Of a stretch of DNA of 18,815 bases, positions 1 to 7,105 are shown piece after piece. The DNA lies in NCBI GenBank assembly GCA_910584215.1, contig CAJTYI010000061.1, positions 1 to 18,815 of the forward strand, given 5' to 3'. A program made the position numbers and the translations under genes. The stretch's first letter is position 1, and each line of letters begins with the position of its first letter. The stretch comes from an uncultured Roseburia sp. (GTDB taxonomy: Bacteria; Bacillota; Clostridia; Lachnospirales; Lachnospiraceae). The notes under the pieces were generated by a model, which searched no databases, was not told where the DNA came from, and worked only from the letters and a program-made list of their open reading frames with translations.

Positions 1-89
1 CGATGCCCCAAAGAAGCACGCTTAGAACCTCTGGCATTTGCTCCATTCAGAAAAAAGCAGAGACTGTGACGCCAACTTACGATGAATGA
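1..89 (+). pseudogene. possible 3' tail of a truncated, frameshifted ORF at the left edge
   Basis: Frame 1 is open from the window edge and ends at TGA 67-69 (RCPKEARLEPLAFAPFRKK then QRL). One extra A in the run at 51-56 would shift it into a frame that reads AETVTPTYDE and stops at 87-89. The inverted copy at the right end of the window has that extra base and reads AETVAPTYDE in one open frame. This suggests the repeat contains the 3' end of a gene whose left copy has lost one base. I do not recognise the protein, and the tail is too short to prove coding. Confidence 0.3.
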
Positions 90-190
90 CCGCATTTACC
101 TTGTGAAAAGAAAAAGTTTATAGTTTACGATAGAATAAATATGCAACACATAGGAATACTTATTTAGTCAAAAAACGTCTAATAACCTAT
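36..190 (+). repeat. left copy of an inverted repeat that brackets the window
   Basis: Positions 36-190 match the reverse complement of 18655-18815. The first 105 bases or so are close to 90% identical by eye (shared blocks include GCAGAGACTGTG, CGCCAACTTACGATGAAT, CGCATTTACCTTGTGAAAA and GTTTACGATAGAATAAATAT). A more diverged inner part follows, and both copies end in AATAACCTAT. Because copy 2 runs into the window edge, the repeat may extend outward. It contains no transposase in the window and matches no element I can name. It may be the shared end of a mobile element or a duplicated gene end plus intergenic region. Confidence 0.8.
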
Positions 191-222
191 CATTTTACAA
201 CGACCCGATCTCTTCCGTTCAT

Positions 223-1239
223 TTATCGGATTTTCATCGAAGCTTTATACCAGGACTGTTTTTTGAGCAGTCTCTGATATTTCGTCTTAAATTTGGAGGG
301 AACGCAAAAAACTGCTTTTTTATGGATTCCCTTAAATGAATCCTCGCCCAGCAGTTTGACTCTGCTGCCCATAATATTGACCTTCTTGACTTTATTGAGG
401 TATTCCTTTTTCATGTTCAAATCAAATACGAACAAGTCTTTGCCGATTTTGGTTATTTTCTTGGGAATATCCACCTCCTGCAATGCATAACAATTGGCAA
501 AACATTCATCGGGCAGTACAGTGATTTTGGCATTCTTATTGATGTGTATCGTTTTCAGATAACTGCGTGAAAAAGTATGAGACGCTAATTTTTTTAGGCT
601 GGCCGGCAGCGTTATGCTTTTCAGAGCTTTACAGTTAGAAAAGCATTGTTCGTCGACTGTCTCTAAACGAGAGCCGGCAGCAAATGTTATTTTTTTTAAT
701 TTTGTACAGCCTGCAAAAACGGAAGAGCCAAGCGCTGTCACGGAAGCGGGAATCTTTATCCCGGTCAGCGACTTGCAGCCGCTAAAGGCCGAGTTGCCGA
801 TTTTCGTTACACCATTCGGGATGTTGACCTCATTAAGCTTTGGGCATTGAAAGAACAGATCTTTCGGAATCTCCCTTAAATTCTGTGGCAGCGTCACCTT
901 CTCAAGTGATGCACATAGCTCAAATGCTCCCGCTCCTATGATCTTGACACTGTCCGGCACGGTGACGGTCCGCAGTGAATTACATTTTATAAATGCCATG
1001 GCGCCGATCGCTGTCACCGATTGTCCCTCGATTTCCGCAGGAATCGAAATATCCGCGTCCTTGCCCGTATATTTTAAAATTTCTATGCCCTGATAATAGT
1101 CGCTGTACTGGTATTCAAATTCATACGGCGCCGGTGTGACAGTCCCCGCCAAAACCTCTGTGCGTATACCGAGCAAACCGGTAAAAACGAAACAGATTGC
1201 TAAAATGATACTTGTGATTTGTTTTTTAGTCATATTCAT
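223..1239 (-). CDS. secreted BspA-type leucine-rich-repeat protein
   Basis: A 338-residue exported protein. Residues 1-31 form a signal peptide (MTKK followed by a hydrophobic stretch, then a likely cleavage near VLAGT). From about residue 55 to the C-terminus it consists of LRR_5 (BspA/Treponema type) repeats of about 23 residues, with the recurring pattern of I-P-x-x-V-x-x-I-G-x-x-A-F-x-x-C-x-x-L (for example VTKIGNSAFSGCKSLTGI). Such repeats make extended surfaces used in binding host or matrix proteins; the ligand here is unknown. There is no visible sortase motif or membrane anchor at the C-terminus, which ends KASMKIR, so it may be released or held non-covalently. The ATG at 1239 has an AAAGG ribosome binding site 7 bases upstream. 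It has its own promoter and is the last gene of the minus-strand exported-protein cluster. Confidence 0.85.
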   Translation of the reverse strand: MNMTKKQITSIILAICFVFTGLLGIRTEVLAGTVTPAPYEFEYQYSDYYQGIEILKYTGKDADISIPAEIEGQSVTAIGAMAFIKCNSLRTVTVPDSVKIIGAGAFELCASLEKVTLPQNLREIPKDLFFQCPKLNEVNIPNGVTKIGNSAFSGCKSLTGIKIPASVTALGSSVFAGCTKLKKITFAAGSRLETVDEQCFSNCKALKSITLPASLKKLASHTFSRSYLKTIHINKNAKITVLPDECFANCYALQEVDIPKKITKIGKDLFVFDLNMKKEYLNKVKKVNIMGSRVKLLGEDSFKGIHKKAVFCVPSKFKTKYQRLLKKQSWYKASMKIR

Positions 1240-1345
1240 CCATCTGCCTTTCTAAAAAATACTGCCTTAATACCTGTGTAATTTGCAAGAAAAGCTTTAA
1301 ATTTCGCTTGATTTGATTTTAGGACAGTTTACGGATACTACAATC

Positions 1346-1374
1346 ACTATACTGGCTACGTTCTGAACCTGCAA
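1346..1374 (-). promoter_or_regulatory. promoter of the leucine-rich-repeat gene
   Basis: On the minus strand, TTGCAG (1369-1374) and TATAGT (1346-1351) are separated by 17 bp. It lies about 110 bp upstream of the ATG, which gives a long 5' leader. No operator repeat is obvious. Confidence 0.65.
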
Positions 1375-1487
1375 TGTAACAACCAAAATTTGACATGATA
1401 TCTGGCTGAATTTACACTTTAACTATATCCTGACGTTTTTGAGATCGTCATATGGAATCAAAGAACAGCTCGAAATATCTTTCATCA

Positions 1488-2567
1488 CTATATTGTTATA
1501 GTCTCACATCCCCACAGCATATAACAACTTATCTCATAAGTATGCCCCGCCTGCAATTTCAGATTATCTCCAGTTATTTCTTGTTCTAAACCATCTGCAT
1601 ATCTGATCGCAACCATCGGTTTGATCGTCACTATTTTGCTGCCCTTCTCAAAAATCACAGCCGCCTCATAATCCTGTTCTCCCTGTTCGTCTTTCAAATA
1701 GGCGTAGGTCACATAATGTTTCTTATCGATCTTCATGGCTATTTCAGCCTTGGACGTATCAAATCCTAATGTCTGCTCCAAGATATCTTCAAAATATAAA
1801 GCCAACAGTCCTTTGTCGCTCAGTTTTTTTATAAACTCCACTAAAATCGCATCCTCTGTCTTTGATATCCCGATTATATTTGCATGATACTTATATGGGT
1901 GATATTGATTAACCCATCTTTTCATCATATATTCCGCTCTCTGATAACAAATTGACGACGGCGCTTCCATTCGACCTTCAATCATTCCATAATAATTATC
2001 ATAGATATCATTGGGGAGACTGTTGATATATGTTTTTATAGCTTTTGCCATAGTATAGCCATTTTCCACCGTCAAAGCAACAGGTACTTTTTTTGAAAGT
2101 TTTTTCCCCGCCTCCTCCCACTTTTTGGCTGATTTACGGCTGATATAGGAGGAAAAACGTCCTTTTTTCACGACCTTTACCGGACAGTTTACTTTCTTTC
2201 CCTGATACTTGACTGTGACAACGGCCTTGCCTGGCTTCTTTGTCCTCGCATATCCATTTTTATCGATTGTGATCACCTGGGGATGGTCAGAAGAATACTT
2301 TGCTTTCAGTTCCGATGCACACCAAAATGCACTGTTATCCCTCATGTGTACCTCCACCAAATCTCCAAAATGAAATTTTTTTCCGATTTCTATATGCAAA
2401 GGTTTCCAAGAAAAATCCATATAAGACACTTGGTTTTTGGCCGCCGATATCTCTGTCGGTCCCTGTATACAGCTGATAAATACAAGCGCAATCGCTATAG
2501 CAATGTTGATCATCCGCTTTCCCGTCATCCTTTTTTTCTGATCTAAAACCTTAAGTCTCTTTAACAT
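1488..2567 (-). CDS. putative lipoprotein with Ig-like (Big) domain, paralogue A
   Basis: A 359-residue exported protein of unknown function. The first 40 residues contain a basic region, a hydrophobic segment (MINIAIAIALVF) and Cys33 in FISC, a slightly non-canonical lipobox; cleavage after EISAA would be the signal peptidase I alternative. Residues 85-135 look like a bacterial Ig-like domain (YSSDHPQVITIDKNGYARTK, then KPGKAVVTVKYQG). Residues 145-359 are an unrecognised domain shared with the adjacent paralogue, with conserved stretches such as CYQRAEYMM, LSDKGLLA and FEKGSK(I/T)VTIKP. Start: ATG 2567, preceded by a degenerate GAAGG site. The gene is a tandem duplicate of 2728-3810. The family's role is not known to me; export and a Big fold suggest a cell-surface role. 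Confidence 0.75.
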   Translation of the reverse strand: MLKRLKVLDQKKRMTGKRMINIAIAIALVFISCIQGPTEISAAKNQVSYMDFSWKPLHIEIGKKFHFGDLVEVHMRDNSAFWCASELKAKYSSDHPQVITIDKNGYARTKKPGKAVVTVKYQGKKVNCPVKVVKKGRFSSYISRKSAKKWEEAGKKLSKKVPVALTVENGYTMAKAIKTYINSLPNDIYDNYYGMIEGRMEAPSSICYQRAEYMMKRWVNQYHPYKYHANIIGISKTEDAILVEFIKKLSDKGLLALYFEDILEQTLGFDTSKAEIAMKIDKKHYVTYAYLKDEQGEQDYEAAVIFEKGSKIVTIKPMVAIRYADGLEQEITGDNLKLQAGHTYEISCYMLWGCETITI

Positions 2568-2672
2568 AGTTGACCTTCCATTCTGCGCTTCTCCCCATCA
2601 TTTACCGCCCATGCTTCGTCTTGCTCTTTCTTTTTTTATGATACTATACATTTCATTTATAACCCACTTTTT

Positions 2673-2700
2673 TTGCAGATTTGCGCTCGCATAGTATAAT
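2673..2700 (+). promoter_or_regulatory. promoter-like sequence pointing antisense into the Big-domain gene
   Basis: On the plus strand, TTGCAG (2673-2678) and TATAAT (2695-2700) are separated by 16 bp, in the gap between the two paralogues. A transcript would run antisense through the 3' end of the gene at 2728-3810. No plus-strand ORF follows. It is either an antisense RNA promoter or a chance match in AT-rich DNA. Confidence 0.3.
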
Positions 2701-2727
2701 TAGCTTGTATCTAATCATGAAACTTTC

Positions 2728-3810
2728 TCACATAATAGTAACCTCACATTCCCACAAGTCATAACAATGTATACTATAAGTATGGCCGGACTGCAGCTTG
2801 AGACCATCACCTGTAATCTCATATTGTAAGCCATCCTCATACTTTGTGACAGCAGTCGGCTTGATCGTCACGGTCTTGCTGCCCTTCTCGAAAATCGCAA
2901 CAGCCCGATAATAGCGCTCTTCCTCCACATCTTCCAGAAAAGTATAGACCTCATAGCGTTTTTTATCAATCTCCATGTCCAATGTCGGATAGCCAAATAC
3001 GTCAAGCCCCTGCGTCTGCTCCAATATCTCATTAAAATATACGGCTAACAATCCCTTATCACTGAGCTTTTTCTGAAACTTCACCGTAATCGCATCCTCT
3101 GTCCCGGATACCACGGCCATATTGATCATGCTGCCCATACATGGATGATATTTCTTGGTCCATCTGCGCATCATATATTCCGCCCTCTGATAACAGGACG
3201 CCGACGGCGCTGCCAGCACCTCTTCACCATATAATCCATAACTATCAGACTGCGCAATTCCCCGCAGGCCATTGACATATGACGTTACGGCATCCGCCAT
3301 AGCAAATCCGTTTTCCACGGTCAAAGTAAACGGTACTTTTTTGGCAAGTTTTTTTCCTACTTTTTCCCATTGCTTCAAATCACTTTGACTGCAACCATAG
3401 CATGATAATTTCTTCACAACCTTTACCTTACATTTCTCTTGTTTCCCCTTATACTTAACCGTAATAGTAGCCTTACCAGGTTTCTTAGCCTTTGCACAAC
3501 CATTTTTATCAATTGTGATTACCTCTGGATGGTTGGAGCTATATTTTGCCTTCAGTTCCGATGCACACCAGTAACTTCCGACATAATCTGTTACCACCAC
3601 TAAATCCCCCAAATAAAATCTTTTCCCGCTCTCTATACTGAAGGAATCACAACAAAAATATAAGCTTTTAACACTCATTGGGGCTGCGGATATCTCTGTC
3701 GGCCTTTGTACACAACTGGTAAGTACAATCACTGCCGCTATCATAATGTTGATCATCCACTTTCCCGTCATCCTTTTTTTCTGATCTAAAACCTTAAGTC
3801 TCTTTAACAT
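2728..3810 (-). CDS. putative lipoprotein with Ig-like (Big) domain, paralogue B
   Basis: A 360-residue paralogue of the next gene downstream. The N-terminus has a hydrophobic segment ending in LTSC with Cys33, a good lipobox, so lipid anchoring is more likely here than in paralogue A. The Big-like domain spans about residues 84-134 (YSSNHPEVITIDKNGCAKAK, KPGKATITVKYKG). The C-terminal two thirds is the shared unknown domain (SCYQRAEYMMRRW, LSDKGLLAVYF, FEKGSKTVTIKPTAV). It is richer in cysteine than paralogue A (SCYGCSQSD near residue 137, which paralogue A lacks). A GGAGG site 6 bases before the ATG supports this start. I see no clear promoter directly upstream; it could be read from the protease gene or from within the decayed segment at 3869-4000. 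Confidence 0.75.
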   Translation of the reverse strand: MLKRLKVLDQKKRMTGKWMINIMIAAVIVLTSCVQRPTEISAAPMSVKSLYFCCDSFSIESGKRFYLGDLVVVTDYVGSYWCASELKAKYSSNHPEVITIDKNGCAKAKKPGKATITVKYKGKQEKCKVKVVKKLSCYGCSQSDLKQWEKVGKKLAKKVPFTLTVENGFAMADAVTSYVNGLRGIAQSDSYGLYGEEVLAAPSASCYQRAEYMMRRWTKKYHPCMGSMINMAVVSGTEDAITVKFQKKLSDKGLLAVYFNEILEQTQGLDVFGYPTLDMEIDKKRYEVYTFLEDVEEERYYRAVAIFEKGSKTVTIKPTAVTKYEDGLQYEITGDGLKLQSGHTYSIHCYDLWECEVTIM

Positions 3811-3868
3811 ACTTGACCTCCCATTCTACGCTTCTTCCCATCATCTGCCGCCCATGCTTAGTCTTGCT

Positions 3869-4000
3869 CTACAACCTATAACACCCTTTCCAATACGCCT
3901 CGCCGTCAGAAGACAAATGTTCCGCAAAACCCTCAAATTTATTTAAGCAGCTCACCATAACGGCATAAGCCATTTCCTACGGGGACAGGCAGCGATTATT
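3869..4000 (-). pseudogene. decayed duplicate of the protease gene's C-terminal domain
   Basis: Read on the minus strand this segment matches codons 764-807 of the protease gene at 4123-6681 without an indel: NNRCLSP-stop-EMAYAVMVSCLNKFEG against NNRWLCAQETAYAVMVSCLNKFEG, then AEHLSSDGEAYWKGCYRL and a TAG stop at 3869-3871. The DNA match is obvious (CTCAAATTTATTTAA and CAGCTCACCATAACGGCATA recur). One internal stop (CAG to TAG) and loss of everything before and after show it is a remnant. Its 3' edge coincides with the upstream edge of the lipoprotein duplication unit at 3870. Sequence between 4001 and 4122 holds no gene. Confidence 0.85.
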
Positions 4001-4122
4001 GAAATTGAAACTTCACCTTCTACAGATTGTCAAATTTCTAATTTTTCCAATATTACTTCTCCATCTACTGTCTTTTCATTACGAAGCATACAACAAGCAA
4101 GACATTTAGCGTTATGGGATCA

Positions 4123-6681
4123 TCAATTCCATATAATTTCCCGATCTAGATTTACATTATTTTTCACTGGAACTAGATTCATATCTGTAACCGCTTTAAA
4201 AAGGTCATAATAATCATTCTTTTCACCAACATCTAACGTTTCGCACGCGTAATAATACACACCTAACATATAAAAACCTTTCCAAAACTTCTCACCATAA
4301 GAAGAAAAATCTTCCGCAGAACCCTCAAATTTATTTAAACAGCTCACCATAACGGCATAAGCCGTTTCCTGCGCACACAGCCAACGATTATTGACATGGT
4401 CTATATTATCGGCCTGATAATTTTGATTATAACCTGTCGTATTTTTATGAAGAAATTTCTGATATGTCCCATCGCCAAGTTTAACGTAGCAACTGTGCGC
4501 AAACGCATCTGTTGCCGTGTGCATCGCCATCCCATAAAGGAACAGCTGCCTCCAATGTTTCTTAAGAAGGGGTTGCTGCTTTATATCACGATCGATAGCA
4601 GAAAAATCCCGATCATTACCTTTTATAATGTTATCCATATTTTCAAATATCTCCTGCCAAGAGACGTCATAAATACCTAACACCGAAATGTTATCCCTCA
4701 TTCTTTTATAACAACCGGCTTGCTGACCGTTCTCTATCTTCAAATTTGTGGTATCACCGCCCGCTGCCGCTATCCGCGTAGCAAAAATATAATTCGCCAC
4801 AAAATTCTTTCTGTCCGAGCCATGCCATTCCGGAAAATTCTTTCCTCCCGCCATATGGCTCATTGTGCGATCCGGATAAACCGCCCCGGCCTTTAAGATC
4901 TTAATCTCTGTCTGGTTATATCCAAATTCCTTTCCCAGCCTTCCCGCTAACGGGCCATGACCATCCTTACTTTCCGCCTCATTGCCGCCACTCCATCTTC
5001 CCTCGACATAATTAATCTCTTCAAACGTCTCCACCGGCCTGCCAACCTGTTCCGCCTCTTCCAGCGCATCAGTGGCAGCATCCTCCCCCGCTTCTGCCTC
5101 ACCTGTCTCGGCCCCGGTGCCTCCGGTCTGTGTCCCGTCTAATGCCGTGCCGGTTTCCCCGGGTGTTATCGCTTCCTTTTCCACACTTTCAGTTAAGGAT
5201 TCTGTACTTGAATACACTTCCTTTACCGCCTCTGATTCATCTGCCGGATGCCCAGCTTCCCTTTCTCTTTGCCCATCCGCCATGACAACTTCCTCATATT
5301 CTTCCAACATCTCCTGTGCATAAGCCACATCCAGCAGGCCGCTTCCAAAGTACGCTTCGTCCCCCAGCGGGTTGCTGCTCTTTTGCAGCACCCTGCGGAT
5401 AAACGCCGCGTCTTTTGATTCGCTCTGCTGCATCAGCAGCGCCGCCGCTCCCGCGACATGGGGCGCCGCCATGCTGGTGCCGGAGTTTACGGTTTCCAGT
5501 CCCAGCAGACTCTTTGACGCAATCTGTTCCCCCGGTGCGGTAAGCTCGACTTCCTCTCCGGTGGCGCTCTCCTCGGTTTTTTGGGCTGTAGTGTCTACCG
5601 CGCCAACAGCGATCACTTCCTCAAAAGCCGCCGGATATTCCACGGCGCTTTTCGTCCCGCCGTTCCCGGCGGAGCTTACCATCATAATCCCCTGTTCTGC
5701 CGCCGCCTGAATGGCTTTCTCCAGAATATCAGATTTTGTGGAAGTTCCAAAACTCATGTTGATAATATCCACATCCTGCTCGATACACCAGTATATCCCG
5801 GCAACGATATCGCTCAGGCGACCTCGGTTCTGACTGTCCATGACCTTGACCGAATAAATCTGGGCCTGCGGGCAGATCTGATGAATGATATCAGCGATAG
5901 CCGTCCCATGCCCGGTCATATCGTTCATATAATAGGGCAAGTCCTGCTCATCTTTTACCAGATTGACGCTTCGTTCCACCGGTATGCCCGCGAGAAATTC
6001 CACGCCGGAATCCAAAACGGCTACTTTTACCGGGGCGCCGTTTATCTCTGCGGCCGCCTCATCCGCACGCACCATCTGTACATTCCACTCGACTTCCTCC
6101 TTGCCGGACAGCATCTGCTCGATCTGCGCTCTTTTCCAGTTAAACCGCTCCATGGCGTCCATTTCTTCCAAGAAAGAATTATCTGATTCCCACTCTGTCT
6201 CTTCAAATTCTGATTCCATAGCATCATCTGATTCCCACTCTGCCGGCACAGGGACAGAAGCGTCCAATGAAGCTCCCTCCAAAAAAATATTTTCCTCTAT
6301 GTAGATCTCTTCGCTTTGGCTGCTCAATATTTGCAGTTCTCTCGCCTGCACCGCCGTCAGGTCTGTCTCCACGATCACCTCTGGCGCCTCAACAGCGATT
6401 TCCTGCACCTCGTCTCCGATTGACACCTCATCCGTGATATCCGTTTCCATATAAACTACATAGGCCCCGTCCTCCGTTGGTAGATCAACCAGCTCCACGC
6501 CGTCTGCGACTGCGGCGGCCTCATCGGAAACGGCAAATTCCGTTATTTCCTCCTCCGTCATAGCGGATATCGCCTCATCCGCATATTCCTCTGCACGCAC
6601 TGCATCTGCCGGAACCACAATGTTTGCTACAGTCATGGCCGCAGCTAAAATAACAGCCATAAATCTTCCTTTGTCTCTCAT
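4123..6681 (-). CDS. secreted subtilisin-like (S8) protease fused to a zinc phospholipase C-like domain
   Basis: An 852-residue exported protein. Residues 1-30 are a signal peptide (cleavage near AVRA-EE). Residues 31-200 are a very acidic pro-region that contains two EWESD repeats. The S8 domain (about 215-460) has all catalytic residues: Asp224 in VAVLDSG, His258 in GHGTAIADI, oxyanion Asn340 in SSAGNGG and Ser403 in NSGTSMAAPHVAG. Residues 465-570 are an acidic Thr/Glu/Gly linker. Residues 575-830 resemble zinc-dependent phospholipase C / DUF6765-type helical domains: KAGAVYPD (597-604), then LFLYGMAMHTATDAFAHS with candidate ligands His721, Asp725 and His729; His575 and His762 may add. 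The exact family, and whether this domain hydrolyses lipid, is inference. Start: ATG 6681 after GAGGAAAAGGGCTT. The stop is a TGA followed directly by a second TGA. Upstream lie a promoter and direct repeats. A decayed copy of the C-terminus sits downstream. Confidence 0.85.
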   Translation of the reverse strand: MRDKGRFMAVILAAAMTVANIVVPADAVRAEEYADEAISAMTEEEITEFAVSDEAAAVADGVELVDLPTEDGAYVVYMETDITDEVSIGDEVQEIAVEAPEVIVETDLTAVQARELQILSSQSEEIYIEENIFLEGASLDASVPVPAEWESDDAMESEFEETEWESDNSFLEEMDAMERFNWKRAQIEQMLSGKEEVEWNVQMVRADEAAAEINGAPVKVAVLDSGVEFLAGIPVERSVNLVKDEQDLPYYMNDMTGHGTAIADIIHQICPQAQIYSVKVMDSQNRGRLSDIVAGIYWCIEQDVDIINMSFGTSTKSDILEKAIQAAAEQGIMMVSSAGNGGTKSAVEYPAAFEEVIAVGAVDTTAQKTEESATGEEVELTAPGEQIASKSLLGLETVNSGTSMAAPHVAGAAALLMQQSESKDAAFIRRVLQKSSNPLGDEAYFGSGLLDVAYAQEMLEEYEEVVMADGQREREAGHPADESEAVKEVYSSTESLTESVEKEAITPGETGTALDGTQTGGTGAETGEAEAGEDAATDALEEAEQVGRPVETFEEINYVEGRWSGGNEAESKDGHGPLAGRLGKEFGYNQTEIKILKAGAVYPDRTMSHMAGGKNFPEWHGSDRKNFVANYIFATRIAAAGGDTTNLKIENGQQAGCYKRMRDNISVLGIYDVSWQEIFENMDNIIKGNDRDFSAIDRDIKQQPLLKKHWRQLFLYGMAMHTATDAFAHSCYVKLGDGTYQKFLHKNTTGYNQNYQADNIDHVNNRWLCAQETAYAVMVSCLNKFEGSAEDFSSYGEKFWKGFYMLGVYYYACETLDVGEKNDYYDLFKAVTDMNLVPVKNNVNLDREIIWN
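6181..6242. repeat. in-frame 17-bp direct repeat in the protease pro-region
   Basis: ATCTGATTCCCACTCTG occurs at 6181-6197 and 6226-6242, a period of 45 bp (15 codons). It encodes the two EWESD motifs (residues 149 and 164 regions) of the acidic pro-region, consistent with local slippage or expansion. Confidence 0.75.
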
Positions 6682-6723
6682 AAGCCCTTTTCCTCTCAGC
6701 TCATCAAATATTTTTATGAACTT

Positions 6724-6752
6724 ATTTTATCCCTCCTGGCCGCTTTCTACAA
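6724..6752 (-). promoter_or_regulatory. promoter of the protease gene
   Basis: On the minus strand, TTGTAG (6747-6752) and TAAAAT (6724-6729) are separated by 17 bp and lie about 45 bp upstream of the ATG. The -35 is imperfect, in keeping with a promoter that needs an activator; the direct repeats at 6759-6790 sit just upstream. Confidence 0.5.
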
Positions 6753-6758
6753 TGCAAC

Positions 6759-6790
6759 CTGCGTGAATTGCCCTTTAAACTGCGTGAATT
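6759..6790 (-). promoter_or_regulatory. direct-repeat activator site upstream of the protease promoter
   Basis: CTGCGTGAATT occurs twice as a perfect 11-bp direct repeat (6759-6769 and 6780-6790) with a start-to-start distance of 21 bp, two helical turns. The nearer copy ends 6 bp upstream of the -35. This is the layout of sites for dimeric response regulators such as LytTR/AgrA-type proteins, although the sequence does not match the LytTR consensus. The regulator is not in the window. Confidence 0.55.
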
Positions 6791-6932
6791 ATCTTGTCAT
6801 CCTTCATTCCATCTTTTATTTAGTACTTTTTACACACCTGAATCATTCTTTACGATATGTGCAGTAAATGCACATACCTGTCTAAACTGCTACACCTTCT
6901 TCTCTACAAGAAAGTTGATGTAAACAAAAAAA

Positions 6933-6969
6933 GATTGCATTTTTATTACCATTACAGTATAATGCAATC
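6933..6969 (+). promoter_or_regulatory. MATE gene promoter with overlapping inverted repeat
   Basis: TTGCAT (6935-6940), a 17-bp spacer and a perfect TATAAT (6958-6963) form a strong plus-strand promoter. A 9-bp inverted repeat, GATTGCATT (6933-6941) and AATGCAATC (6961-6969), overlaps both hexamers with a 19-bp spacer. A protein bound there would block RNA polymerase, so it is a plausible repressor operator; the palindrome could also be partly coincidental, since it shares the hexamers. Confidence 0.7.
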
Positions 6970-6978
6970 CTGAGAACA

Positions 6979-7105
6979 ACGTACTCCTTTGCCACCGGGT
7001 AAGGGAGAGCATACGTCAGTCTTTCTATCGTTAGGTCTGAGAAGATAGAGAGTGCTGGCGCTTTTTATTTTATATGGAAACAAGCACCTGGAATGGGGGT
7101 TGATT
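6979..7105 (+). promoter_or_regulatory. foldable 5' leader of the MATE gene
   Basis: The transcript from the promoter above would begin near 6970 and run about 135 nt before the ATG. Stem 1 pairs 6979-6989 with 7001-7016 (ACGTA with TACGT, CTCCTT with AAGGGAG). Stem 2 is a 9-bp helix, 7021-7029 with 7044-7052. A third pairing, GTGCT (7052-7056) with AGCAC (7083-7087), competes with the base of stem 2 and lies just before the GGGGG ribosome binding site at 7095-7099. The mutually exclusive pairings suggest attenuation or translational control. I could not match it to a riboswitch class I know. Confidence 0.4.

Larger units (their letters stand above)
1488..3870 (-). repeat. tandem gene duplication (two units of about 1.14 kb)
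   Basis: The two putative lipoprotein genes are alignable along their full length. The homology continues past their ATGs, because both upstream regions share a block ending in GTCTTGCTCT as read on the plus strand, at 2618-2627 and 3861-3870. Codons 1-17 are almost identical (MLKRLKVLDQKKRMTGK), whereas the mature parts are clearly diverged. The strongest conservation is in the 5' leader and signal region. Confidence 0.8.

Noticed and set aside
36..190. Left repeat as an insertion sequence with terminal inverted repeats and target duplication
   Set aside because: No transposase, no terminal inverted repeat within the copy and no flanking duplication can be seen in the window.
4001..4122. 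A small gene downstream of the protease
   Set aside because: All frames are broken by stops except the short in-frame tail after the tandem TGA; no start codon with a ribosome site.
5581..6304. Plus-strand open frames of 201 and 113 codons opposite the protease
   Set aside because: They overlap the catalytic region and pro-region of the S8 gene, which has all active-site motifs; no start signals.
6979..7060. MATE leader as a known riboswitch (guanidine, purine, TPP, PreQ1, yybP-ykoY types considered)
   Set aside because: The conserved cores of these classes could not be found; only generic stems are visible, so it is listed as an unassigned leader.
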